NCBI GenBank assembly: GCA_019426215.1
Contig: CM033393.1
Coordinates: 28,956,591-29,020,590, forward strand
DNA: 64,000 nt
Direction of reading: 5' to 3'
DNA from: Buddleja alternifolia
Taxonomy: Eukaryota > Streptophyta > Magnoliopsida > Lamiales > Scrophulariaceae
Of the stretch, positions 23,081-33,700 are shown piece after piece (within the stretch, counting starts at the first letter, position 1; the number at the start of each line of letters is the position of its first letter). The position numbers were made by a program, and so were the translations under genes. The notes beneath the pieces were generated by a model. That model ran no database searches. It was not told the DNA's origin and saw only the letters and a list, made by a program, of their open reading frames with translations.

Positions 23081-23396
23081 CTACGAATATACATTTCAGA
23101 TAGGGTTGAACAAAGCCTTTCTTATATAACAACCCATCTAGGAGGGTAAATACTCATCTCGCATGAGCATTCATTGTCGGTTGTACCGATCTACTAGCAA
23201 GGTTCCATGTATAAGGTATCGTATGATGGTTGTCCCCCAATGGGCCTCGTCCGTCACGTTAAGTATTTTTTTTTCCTTCGCCTTCCGTGCTAGGTCGGTC
23301 AGCTGTTTGTATGGTAATCTGTTTGGACCTGCAATCAACTATCGAGCTATCCAATTTAGACAGGTAGTCAGTCTTTCCTTTCTTAGCATGCGGTAT

Positions 23397-23657
23397 TTAG
23401 TGAACTTCAAATATTCTAAAATTCTTTTTCAAAGATTCCACTATCTTCAGGTTCTTTGCCATCCTTTCTTCATAAACTCCCTCTATCTGCTTGGTTGCCA
23501 ACTGTGAGTCAGAATAGACTATTAGATTCTTTGCTCCTCCTTTTATTGCGATTTTCAACCCAATGATGAAGGCCTCATATTCGGCCTCATTGTTGCTAGC
23601 CTTGAATTCGAACTTTACTGCGTACTCTAGCTGGTCTCCCTTTGGGGTAGTCAGCAA
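23397..23657 (-). pseudogene. gypsy archaeal-type RNase H (second RNase H)
   Basis: The frame reads YAVKFEFKASNNEAEYEAFI, the active-site Glu region of archaeal-type RNase H, then YSDSQLATKQIEG with the catalytic Asp. The domain's first Asp (IDGS-type) lies in another frame near 23680. Its place between RT-RH and integrase is diagnostic for Tat elements. Confidence 0.75.
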
Positions 23658-23726
23658 GATTCCAGCCCCACTTCCAGTATGAATAGCTGACCCATCTACA
23701 TGCAGTAATCATACCTTCTCTTTCTC

Positions 23727-24300
23727 TTATTCCTTTTCTTCTGGCTTTGTCATTTCGATAACAAAATCAGCTAAGACTTGCGCCTTAATGGCTTTGCGAG
23801 CTGCATATTCAATCTCAAATTCTCCTAGCTCTACTGCCCACTTAACCAGCCTGCCTGAGATACCTGCTTTCCCCAGCACCATTTTTGACAGTTGGTTGGT
23901 TTTCACTATGATTTTGTAGGTTAAGAAGTATGGCTTTAGTCTCCTTGCTGTTATTACCACTGCAAATGCTAGTTTTTCTATCTCCGAGTATCTTGCTTCA
24001 GTATCACTTAGCACCTTGTTGACGCAATACACCGGATTTTCTACTCTTTTTTCTTCTTTTAACTAGGATAGTGCTGACGGCTTTCTCGGCTACCTATATA
24101 TATAATATCAGTCGTTCACCTAGCACGAGTTTGGTCAATAATGGCACCTGGCTTAGGTACTCCTTTGTTTCCTTGAAGGCACGTTTCCAATCCTTTGTCC
24201 AGCTGAACCCGTCAATTTTCCTTAGCACCTTGAAGAATGGCAGACTCTTTTCTGCAGATTTTGAGATAAAACGGCTTAGACCGGTGACTCTTCCATTCAA
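23727..24300 (-). pseudogene. gypsy RNase H (RT-linked), degenerate
   Basis: The two frames 24094-24300 and 23727-24032 together give the RT thumb (RFISKSAEKSLPFFKVLRK) and the RNase H end (VNKVLSDTEARYSEIEKLA, GKAGISGRLVKWAVELGEFE). Frames are interrupted between 24033 and 24093. The element is inactive. Confidence 0.75.
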
Positions 24301-24303
24301 TTG

Positions 24304-24735
24304 TTACACCTCATTGACATTTCGTGGCTCCTTCATGTCCTGAATAGCCTTTATCTTTTCAGGATTAACTTCTTTCGCCTTTTTTGTGACCATGTAGCAA
24401 AGGAATTTTCCACCTTTAATTCTGAATGCAAACTTAACTGGGTTCAACTTCATTCTATACTTCCTCAAGCTTTCGAATGTCTGCTGCAAATCTTCTACTT
24501 GGCTGTTGGTGACATGGCTCTTTACTACCATGTCGTCTACATATACTTCTATGTTTTTTCCTTGCTGGTCGCGGAACATCATGTTAACCAGTCGCTGATA
24601 TGTGGCTCCTGCATTTTTTAGTCTAAATGGCATTACTACATAGAAAAATGTGCCAAATGAGGTAATGAAGCTGACTTTTTTTTTATCTTCTTCATCTAGT
24701 GGTATCTGATGATATACACTTTGTGCATCCATCAT
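24304..24735 (-). pseudogene. gypsy reverse transcriptase core
   Basis: The frame reads MDAQSVYHQIPLDEEDKKK, AFITSFGTF-like text, MPFRLKNAGATYQRLVN, then VYVDDMVVKS with the YVDD catalytic pair. The usual MDAYSGYHQI motif has SV in place of SG. The frame continues past the active site to the connector (MKEPRNVNEV). Confidence 0.85.
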
Positions 24736-24884
24736 GCTTTGCAGCTCGAAACCAGCTGGTCTATCCTAGATAAGGGGTAGTGATCCTTAGGGCAAGCTAA
24801 GTTTAGGTCTCAAAAGTCAATACACATTCTCCATTTATTTCTTCCCTTTAGTAGTAAAACTGCATTGAAAACCCATTCGGGAAA

Positions 24885-25604
24885 TTATTTTTCCACGATA
24901 TGACCTGCCTTCGGCAGCTTTTCCAGCTCGACTTTGATGATTGCTTCTTTTTCAGGTCTGAAATGCCATTTCTTCTGGATTATCTGTTGGGCATTCGGAT
25001 ATACATTAAGATGGTGTTGTATCATAGTAGGGTCTATTCCCAGCATATCGTCTGCTAACCAAGAAAAAACATCAGTGTGCTCTTGTAGTACTTTTATCAA
25101 TTTATCCTTCAGTTCTCCTTCTAGGTGAGAGCCAATTTTTTCTATCTTCTTAGTATTCCCTAGTACCACTTCCACACTCATGAGCTCACCTACTGGTTCT
25201 ACGTGCGTTGCTATCTTCTTTTCTTGGCCCCCTATCTTGAAGTCTACCTTTCGTTTCTTATCTTCTGTCATCTTGCCCTCTTTTCCCAATGACGCCACAT
25301 AACATTTTCTAGACATGCTCTGGTCCCCTGATACCTCTCCCACTCCTTCTAGCATTGGGAACTTAATCTTCATGTGAGGTATAGAGATTACCGTCTCGAA
25401 TGATATCAAGGCTGGCTTTCCAATTATCACGTTGTATGCTGAGGGTATATCGACTATTTGGAATTTTATTAGCCAGGTCTTTCGCTTAGGCTCTTCTCCT
25501 ATAGACATAGATAACATAATTTGTCTGATGGGCTGGACCGCTTCTCCAGCAAATTCATATAAAAGAGTGTTGGCATTTTCTAGCTTGACATCTCCAAGGT
25601 CCAT
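24885..25604 (-). pseudogene. gypsy protease region and RT N-terminus
   Basis: The 239-residue frame covers a retropepsin-like end (FQIVDIPSAYNVIIGKPAL), a long linker, then the RT entry (DVFSWLADDMLGIDPTMIQH and HFRPEKEAIIKVELEKLPKAG). The protease active-site DTG is not in this frame. It lies upstream of the RT core, separated by a stop at about 24882. Confidence 0.7.
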
Positions 25605-26060
25605 CTACTTGTATACCTGGTAAAATAATATATCCACCAAGATGCGGCTATCTATGAAGACGCGCGCACCTGGTAGCTAGTGATGGTAGTAAGAATGACT
25701 AGAGCATCATTATGAGGGATTAATACGATTTTGGCATTAGCTGGTCCAAACATACTTCTCCTTGAGGGCGACTCTGACTAACGTTCAGGAAAGATTCAGG
25801 CACTTGATCAGTTGCTCTAACTTGCCTGAGCAAGAATCTTTTCGAAATTTCGAGAGCCAACCTCCCCTGATATCATGTGTATGACTCCTTTGTCAGGATC
25901 TTTAGCTGCTACGCCCGTTGGTATGACCTGGATGTTGGCTTGTGAGCTAGGCCCACCGCCCAATTACTGAGGAAAATATCCCTACCATACTGGTCCGGCT
26001 GGCCCTACTGGTCCTGCTCTTCCTGCTCCCCGACCTGGGTTAGCCTTTCCTCTACACTAT

Positions 26061-26823
26061 GCTCCTACGTGAAATTAGTTTTTCTCAAATAAAAAAAGGA
26101 ATCCAATAGAAACATATCAAGAGACTAATTTCAAATAGTACATTAAATAAATGTTTACGCTAATGAGTATATGTAATTCTTAATTTTACTAATAGAGTCA
26201 CAAAGTCTACAATAATGATTATGAAAATTTAGAATCTTTATCAATGTATATGAGGTGGCATAAAATAATTGAAAATTCTTCCAAAATCTTTTTAGATGAA
26301 AAGTTTCTACTAATATACACATATCATCGATTTCGTAAGCTTCAAACTTAAAAATCTACAATGTGTTTTATATAAATTAGCTTAAAAATAATTTTACAAT
26401 ATGAGACAAAGCATTAATTAGAGAAAATTTTGACTTCGGTCTATTCAAGATGAGCCTATCAAAGCTCAAGCTAAGCTCACATATCGGGGCGGGTTCAATT
26501 TGTAAGCTCAAACTTGGCCCGACTCACATTCAATTAGACTAGGCTCATACTTAAGCGGGCCAAACAATAGGGCTTCGGGTAGGCCCGACTCAGTTGACAG
26601 TCCTAGGAAAGATTGTTGATGTATTATGGGATTTAGTAGATATTATAGCGGAGGTGATGTTGGTTGGTGGCGGCGATGCCAGGGATGGGGCTGGGTTCAG
26701 TTTCTTTTTCCTTTTTTCGCAGTTGCTGTGGAGGTGGTGGATTTGGGGGCGGGACGATTGGTGGTGGGTCATGCTTTGGAGGGGGTTTTGGAGGTGGCAA
26801 TGGTGATATTGTGCTACGGTGGT
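26061..26823. other. intergenic; AT-rich then G-rich low-complexity
   Basis: 26061-26440 is AT-rich with nothing recognisable. 26440-26600 repeats GGGC and GCCCGA words typical of degenerate plant transposon ends. 26640-26823 is rich in GGTGG and GGGGG on the plus strand, giving chance glycine- or proline-rich ORFs on both strands. Confidence 0.5.
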
Positions 26824-27045
26824 GGGGTATCGTGGGTTTAAGGGATGAGGGTGGGGGAATGAAGAAGATGACCATGCCTTTGTTCTTTTCTTTTTTGATT
26901 TATTTTATAAATATTTTGAATTTTATATTAATTTGGGGTATCGTGGGTTTAAGGGGTGAGGGTGGGGGAATGAAGAAGATGACCATGCCTTTGTTCTTTT
27001 CTTTTTTGATTTATTTTATAAATATTTTGAATTTTATATTAATTT
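26824..27045. repeat. tandem duplication, 111-bp period, two units
   Basis: Units 26824-26934 and 26935-27045 share GGGGTATCGTGGGTTTAAGG and the following 90 bases with very few differences. They form the first of two adjacent tandem duplications. Confidence 0.9.
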
Positions 27046-27370
27046 CATTTGAATGTCTTTTTTTGTAGTTTTTGAGATAACGGTGTGCGAGTTGTACTCG
27101 CTTATTTTCATTCATTTTTTTAATGGCTAGGACAAGAATTGCAACTTTTTGAGTTTCATGGGACCAAAAATGCAACTGAAAATCCAATGAGAATAAATCT
27201 GAAATGGGTTCATTTGAATGTCTTTTTTTGTAGTTTTTGAGATAACGGTGTGCGAGTTGCACTCGCTTATTTCATCCATTTTTTTACGGCTAGGACATGA
27301 ATTGCAATTGTTTCAGTTTCATGGGACCAAAAATGCATCTGAAAATCCAATGAGAATAAATCTAAAATGG
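27046..27370. repeat. tandem duplication, 165-bp period, two units
   Basis: Units start with CATTTGAATGTCTTTTTTTG at 27046 and 27211 and continue through GAGATAACGGTGTGCGAG and CCAATGAGAATAAATCT. A few substitutions and short indels separate them. Confidence 0.9.
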
Positions 27371-27725
27371 GAGAAGTTTCTATAAGACCAAAAAGTGAAA
27401 ATTTTCTTATACTTATATATTCTAAAAACTCGGACTATATTTGCCAATCCAAAAATCTCATCAACTTTTCATTCACAAAAATCCAATACTTTGGGTTAAT
27501 AATTTATGGATTTAACTGCTCTTAGCTTTCTAAATTAACATTTGATAACTTTAGTTTCATATAAAAATTTAGTTATTTAAAGCTTTTATATTGATAATTG
27601 ATATTAATTATGGTTTCAGTTTTAATTTTGAGATTTTTTAATCATCTTAAAATGTAAAAAAAGTATTTTTGGATAATAATTTAAAATATTGAATATTAAA
27701 AAATAAAACTCATTTGATACAATCT
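27371..27725. other. AT-rich intergenic, nothing recognised
   Basis: I see no ORF, repeat end or RNA gene. It is A/T-rich with several TTTTT runs and precedes the left copy of the long direct repeat. Confidence 0.6.
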
Positions 27726-27950
27726 ATTTTTTTTTAATTCTAAAATAAAAAAAGACCGGTTCAAAAATTAAGTAATCAATTTTTAACTTAAGAAATTAAG
27801 GGTAATTTAGTCCAAAAAGTTGGTCATCTTATTTTTTAAGTTTTTTGGAACGAAAAAGTTTGTAGAAATTAGACAACAAAAAATATTTTGGTTTTTTGAT
27901 ATAAAATTTTATTTTCGGGGTGTTTTAGTAATTTCGCAAAATTCGAAGCT
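27726..27950. repeat. long direct repeat, left copy (about 225 bp)
   Basis: From a T run and TAATTCTAAAATAAAA to CGCAAAATTCGAAGCT it matches 30432-30664 nearly throughout. The two copies flank the SIRE-like fragment. The right copy runs into the FtsHi4 5' flank, so the repeat is host promoter-proximal sequence. Confidence 0.9.
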
Positions 27951-27993
27951 TGTTGATGTTACTCACGCTGACAAGAGTAACGTCAACAAGCTT
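27946..27993. repeat. 19-bp inverted repeat at the left junction
   Basis: AAGCTTGTTGATGTTACTC (27946-27964) is followed by a 10-nt loop and GAGTAACGTCAACAAGCTT (27975-27993). The arms pair at 18 of 19 positions. The left arm begins inside the last five bases of the host repeat. Confidence 0.9.
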
Positions 27994-28002
27994 ACAATCA
28001 CT

Positions 28003-28681
28003 ATGATGAATAGTATCGCTCCGCTTGTCAAAGAAATGTCAGATGATTTCAATCGGACGCTGGCCCAGAATGCATCCGCTGATACTGAGCGACATACTTC
28101 TTCCAATTTGATCTCTCAAAGTATCGCTGAGCAAGTTGCTCTTTTAGTGGATGAAGTCAAACTTCTTCGCGCGGGACATTGCTGACTTAAAGACCCCCCT
28201 TAATGATGCCAAGAAAGGGGAAGATCTGAAAGAAAAGTCCCAGTCCAAAGCGTTGAAGGAGTCTATTTCCAGAACCGATAATAAACATTGACGATCCATG
28301 TTCGAAGAGATAGTACGCATAAAGAAAATGCTAACTAAGAAGCGCAAGCCAATATACTATCTAGGCAGACATTTCCTTCCGTACTTGGATGTAGACTTTT
28401 TGGAGAGTATGGGTTTTCATCCATACGTTGGACCTCTTAGAAGACCTATCAACTGGAAATCCACCAATGATCGAAGGCAAGACATTTATCATGACTTGAT
28501 CCGAGAACTTAGAATCCCTCCGAGGGATTGGGTGGAAAGATTGTTGGAGCTGAATGAAATCGTTAGACAAAGAAGACATGATTATGATGAAGTTCAGCAT
28601 ACAACTATGATAGACGTTGATAGACTTCTTCTGGATTTAGTGAATGAAATCTATGTAGAAGAAGCAAACAAGAAGCGATAG
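28003..28681 (+). pseudogene. extra ORF of SIRE-like element, broken copy
   Basis: It aligns with the intact ORF at 1520-2182 from the start (MMNSIAPLVKEMSDDFNRTLAQ) to the tail (HDYDEVQHTTMIDVDR). A 1-bp insertion around 28168-28173 (CGCGCGGG against CGCAGGG) throws the frame into a stop at 28183-28185. A TGG-to-TGA change creates a stop at 28288-28290. After this the frame is open again from 28298. The central segment (YLDVDFLESMGFHPYVGPL, DRRQDIYHDLIREL) is well kept. Upstream sequence differs from copy A, where RNase H abuts, and here forms the hairpin. Function is unknown. Confidence 0.85.
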
Positions 28682-28948
28682 AAAAGATGATTGCTTATAT
28701 TTTATTTTATATGTTTCTGTTGTCGCTTTAAATTATTTACTTTTAGTATAAATCATGAATGCTTACTTTTCATATGAATGAATGAATGATTTATCGCTGA
28801 AACAACTTGTTGAGGCTAATCTAACATTAGCTAACTTAACTAACTTTCAAAAAGCTAACTTATGATTATTTTGGACTTTTCTTTAAAATCTTAATCTATA
28901 AAAGAGTTATAAGAGTTAAGGTTTTGACATCATCAAAAAGGGGAAAAT

Positions 28949-30431
28949 TGTTAGGAAATTTCATGTTAGATGTTTTGATGATAACAAGATAGGATTTTAT
29001 GTTAGACCCCAAAATAATGTAAGTTTATGTTTTTCATAGAACAATTGTATAAGCGTTTGAAATGTTGTAATTTTAGCTTGTAATTTTTATTTTTGAAGAT
29101 TTTAGACTAAGTATTGGATACTAAGTCGCAAGTGGAATTCTAGGTGAGTCTATTAGAGATGAAGTTGAAGATCAGCGTCTGAAATCAAACAAAGATAAAG
29201 ATTTTGTCTTAAGCAACTGTCAATCGCTATGGACTGTTTCAGGGTTTATGAATCAAGCGATCAAGACAACCAAGAGATCAAGTAGATCAGATTCACTTGA
29301 AATAAATTTCGAAGTCACTAAGGACTTAAATGCAATCAATTAACGGACATTTATTTCATACGAGAAATAAATTCAAATGCATTAAATGCTTGATAAGAAC
29401 ATTAAATGTGATAAGGACAGATTATAAACGGAGCAAGCTACCTATTGGCTTAGACTGTCAGAATTTCAGAGTTCAAACCTGCCACATCAAATCAGTGCAG
29501 CAGGATTTCAGGAATGTCAGAGAAAAGGTATGACTCACTCGTGCGTGAGAGACATGTACATACATGTGTCCAACGGACAAATCCCAACAAATTGCCTATA
29601 AATACCTTACCTCAGCAAACCCTAAAAATAACGTACATACACAAGAAGTCAAAACTTTGCTGAAATATTTTCTCAAGAAAAGCTTAGAAACTCCATAGTC
29701 AAAAATCCTTCCAAGCTTTCTACATACATTCCAGACAGTCGTAGATATCTCAAACATCTTCAAAAAAGAACCTTGCAATATTATTGAGATATCTTAAGTT
29801 GTTTGAACTTCCTAAAATCAAATAAACCTGTGATCAAAACCCTCAACCACCTTTGTCTGTGTGAAGAAGTTGTTAATTCTACAAGCAATATTTCTAAGTG
29901 AGAGAAGCTTGTTGGTGAAGATCTTCATTGGTGCTGAAGTCTGTGTAATCAAGGAGCCTAAGATCAGCATCACCTCCTCTACTTTGTTGAAGCCTCTGTG
30001 TGATCCTTCGAAAATCAATTTAGTGGAATTCCTCCAAGTGTTTAAGGAGAAGAAGGACGTAGCTGAGATTACACCACCCAGTGAACCTTATACATTCTTC
30101 TGTTATTTACTGTTTTATCGTCTTTCATCATTGATTCTGAAAAAGACACGTAAAACAGTTAAGCGACTATTTGACCTAAAACGAACGCTAAAGCTTTAAA
30201 AATCATTTCCGCTGTGCTAACCCTGATTAAGCGATCTAAGTTTTACCCTACTTTGGTAAATTGCTAAAATCACTAAGTCTAATTTATCTTTACTGTAGCG
30301 CCTGACCTAGCGCTCAGCTTTCTAAGCGTTCAAATCTTTAAAAGTGATACGAATCTTTTTGAAGTCGAAAAAGATTTTAGGGTCTATTCAGCCCCCTTCT
30401 AAACCCTTTCGTATACCACTTGGGACCATCA
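28949..30431 (+). repeat. SIRE-like LTR, copy B (about 1.5 kb)
   Basis: The LTR starts TGTTAGGAAATTTCATG after the purine tract and ends CCATCA. It matches copy A over its length. The terminal inverted repeat AGGGTCTA/TAAACCCT (30379-30407) is kept with one mismatch, whereas the GAAGTC hairpin is damaged. The LTR end lies 366 bp upstream of the FtsHi4 start codon, in the same orientation. Confidence 0.85.
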
Positions 30432-30664
30432 ATTTTTTTTTTTAAATTCTAAAATAAAAAAAGTCTGGTTAAAAAATTAAGCAGTCAATTCTTAACTTAA
30501 GGAATGAAGGGTAATTTAGTCCAAAAAGTTGGTCATCTTATTTTTTTTAGTTTTTTGGAATGAAAAAGTTTGTAGAAATAAGACAACAAAAAATATTTTG
30601 GTTTCTTGTTTGATATAAAAGTTTATTTCCGGGGTGTTTCAGTAATTTCGCAAAATTCGAAGCT
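30432..30664. repeat. long direct repeat, right copy (about 233 bp)
   Basis: Second copy of 27726-27950. It carries scattered substitutions and a 4-bp difference near 30605. It ends CAAAATTCGAAGCT and continues into GAGGAAGG, the FtsHi4 5' flank. Confidence 0.9.
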
Positions 30665-30797
30665 GAGGAAGGTTTTTGCTTTTTGGGCATGGTGGAGGAG
30701 GATAGCCGATAAAACTTAAAAAGAAACAAAGATAATGCAGAGTAAAAATGTTTGCTGAATTCTGAAGGAGGAATACCAAAGAAAGACGAAATCAACG
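30665..30797 (+). promoter_or_regulatory. 5' flank and probable 5' UTR of FtsHi4
   Basis: These 133 bases lie between the right direct repeat and the first ATG. They are purine-rich (AAAAAGAAACAAAG) with no upstream ATG-led ORF of note. No clear TATA box is visible. The proximal promoter therefore overlaps the duplicated repeat and the LTR. Confidence 0.4.
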
Positions 30798-33700
30798 ATG
30801 AACGTTTTCAGTGATCAGAGGCCGCCGCTAGTACTACCAGATATTATTCAGTCATCGCTATCCATTACTTCTTCTCCTCTAAAACCCTTATGCCTTTTCC
30901 CTTCTTCTTCTTCTTCTTCTTCTTCTAAATTCCTGCTTCTCGGGCACTCTTCTTCTACAAGTTTAAGTTTGCGGTTTCAATCACGCTGTTATATACTGCC
31001 CCGCCGCATTGATGATGTTGTTAATGTTAGAAGACTCAGAATTAAGTCTTGCAAAGCCTCCTCCGCTGTCGACGGAGATAGTAGTACTGAGTCGGCTCGG
31101 CAGTTGTTCGAGGTGGGTTTTTTTCTCTTTAATCTCTACTTCACCTAATTCTGATTTTTAGCTTTTGTGGAAAAGATGGAAGAAATGTTATTGCTTCTAT
31201 AGTAAACTCAGGTATCAGGAAGGCTAGTGCAAATAGCATATACAACTTTTCTCTTTCTTGGGTGGTTGTAAGAGTAGCTGAATTTGGATTTCATATTTGG
31301 CAATATATTATACATTTTAAAGGATGGGATTTTCAATGCAACCGTAGCTTTATCGCTACCTGAGCAAATTACAACTACTGGAAATTGCTCACTGGGTGTG
31401 ATTGGGAGTGGGAGGCAGACATCATGAATTGGATAATGAAAGAAGAGGAGTTCCTACTAAGTAGAGGGAGTAGTATGGATGGATAATTGAAGGCCCGGAG
31501 TGGGTGATTTTAATGGAGTCAAAACTTGTTGTAACTTGTTTTCCTGAACACTTAGAAGTTGGACCGGGGTGAGCTTGATTCAGTTTTCTGTCTATACGTG
31601 TTTACGTTATTTATGTCTCAAGAAGTTATTTCTGGCATTTCTGATCCTGATGGAATTTTTTCTTCACGATTAGTAAAAAGGTATCTGGCTATTAGTGGAA
31701 CACTTTGCTTTCAAACTTTTAGGAAGTTAATATGATTCAAAGGCAAAAGACATTAACATTTTTGATGTTGAATATAGATTTTGTTTATTTTAATGTATTG
31801 ATTATAATGAGGGGTGATTTGTCTGCTAACATAAATTGATGATGGAGATTGCCAGAGTTTGAAGGAAGCTGAGAGAGAACAGGTAAACAGATTAGAAAAA
31901 TTTGAAAGGAAGGCAAATGTTCAGTTGGAGAGGCAGCTCATGATGGCTTCAGAATGGAGCAGGGCACTTTTGGCCATGAGGGGAAAATTGAAAGGAACGG
32001 AGTGGGACTCTGTGAACTCTCATTCCATAAATTACAGTGACTTCAAGAGACTTCTTGATTCAAACAATGTCCAATTTATGGAGTATTACAACTACGGGCA
32101 GACAGTCTCCGGTTGAACTTCTTCTTTGTTTTCTTATGCATATTTCATGTTTTGGCTTGACTTGAAGCAGACCAGCTGCCATTAAGATTGCATGATACAG
32201 TCGTATTGCTTAAATTAGCAAATACGGATAATGTCATCAGACTTTTATGACCCGGTACTAATTTGAGCTTTATTCACAAGTTATGCTAAGGTTTTGTAGA
32301 TATTACGTTATAAATGACAATAGAAAAAATAACCTTTTCCATTGCAGAAATGTAAACGAATAAAACACTTCATGCTGGTTCACATTTTGTAAGGAAGTAC
32401 ATATAATACCTTTCCAGTTTCTGTTGAGCTGGTACATAATCTAAATCATACTTCTTTCTCAAGATGTTCTGCATGTGCATAAAATATATTTGTCTTTCTC
32501 TGGTTAGTTCAAAACCCATATGTTGTTGGAAATCGCAGTAAAATGTCCAACGGGTGCTTCACCTAGTATTCTTCTTTTTTTATGAATATTTGTTTTGTGT
32601 CTGTACACAGTGATTTTACCTTATTATAAAGAAGGAAAAATGGAAGGTTCAGAAAGTGATAAAAAGGAGATTGTTTTCCGGTGTCATCGGGTCAAGCATA
32701 TGCCAATCGACTGCTGGAATGATGTTTGGCGGAAGTTGCATCATCAGCTTGTAAATGTTGATGTTCTCAATGCGAACAATGTTCCTGCAGAAGTCTATTC
32801 AACTGTCGCCACTGCAGTTGTGTGGTCCATGAGGCTTGCTCTTTCTGTTGCTCTATATGTTTGGATTGATAATATGATGAGACCAATATATGCAAAATTA
32901 ATACCTTGTGATCTTGGCGTTCCTCGTAAAAAGACGACACTGCAGCCTCTAAAGCGCGAGGCCCTTGGGTCATTAGGGAAGAGTCGGTAGGTTGAGTTGT
33001 GACTTTTTGTCCATTTCGTATTTGGAGATTATTTTTGTCAATTCTTCTGCGTCACACTTATACACCAATTATTTTACTTTAGTGTCATTAGAAAAAAGCT
33101 CAGAATGTCTGAGTTAGGGAAATAACTCTGAATTGTTTGGAACATTTTGGTAAATGTGAGGTTGTGAACAGTTAGTAACTGGTCAATGTTTCCAGAAGAA
33201 TCATGATGAATTTCTATAGAAGTCATGGAACTACACTATTTCTGGGCCATTTCGCCTTCATTGTTGCGATTTGTCATTCTATGTCACTTACGTCTGCATA
33301 TTTTAGTCAATCCAGTTCTTATACAATATAGATGCTCCTTGGGGGCTTCAATTCGGAAGATGCACCTGCTAATCGGTATCACCATTCACCACGCGGCGTC
33401 TTGATGTCCTTAAGTTGAACTCTTTGTATATCAAATTGTACTCTGGATTTTTCCTGTGTTGTGTAATTCGGTTTTTATAATTTGCATTTGTCCTTCTACC
33501 AATATGAATCTTGTCCAAATTGTGTAGATTTTTATGATAACCTATTTCGTGATGCCTTCTTGTATATCGTAAAGTCTATACTAAAGTAAAAATAATTTGA
33601 AAGATTTTCCTGCACCTTCAGTAGATTGTTTGCCCTCGAATATTTCCAGACGATGACAGCCACATCTCCAATTTGAGCAAGTAAAACAAGCACACATAAT

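Larger units (their letters stand above)
22287..26060 (-). mobile_element. Ty3/gypsy retrotransposon, Tat-like, 3' truncated
   Basis: Minus-strand order is protease and RT start (24885-25604), RT (24304-24735), RNase H (23727-24300), a second RNase H (23397-23657) and integrase (22310-23080). Gag remnants lie around 25605-26060. RT-RH-INT order defines gypsy. The second archaeal-type RNase H between RT-RH and integrase is characteristic of the Tat clade. The integrase C-terminus and everything 3' are removed by the insertion of copia element 4 at 22286/22287. The frames are broken by several stops. Confidence 0.85.
27951..30431 (+). mobile_element. SIRE-like retroelement 3' fragment, copy B
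   Basis: The fragment comprises the extra ORF (broken), a noncoding gap, a purine tract (AAAAAGGGGAAAA, 28936-28947) and an LTR. No pol sequence is present. It is parallel to 1500-3960. It is bounded by host direct repeats of 225-233 bp where a 5-bp target duplication would be expected, so it did not arrive by ordinary full-length integration, or was rearranged afterwards. Confidence 0.85.

Noticed and set aside
26440..26600. GGGC/GCCCGA-rich stretch as a transposon end
   Set aside because: No matching terminal repeat or target duplication could be seen.
26590..26875. Overlapping Gly-, Trp- and Pro-rich ORFs on both strands
   Set aside because: They come from a GGTGG/CCACC low-complexity stretch. 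They are open in several frames and have no gene structure.
30901..30930. (CTT)n in exon 1 as a regulatory repeat
   Set aside because: It encodes a serine run inside the transit peptide, which is common there.
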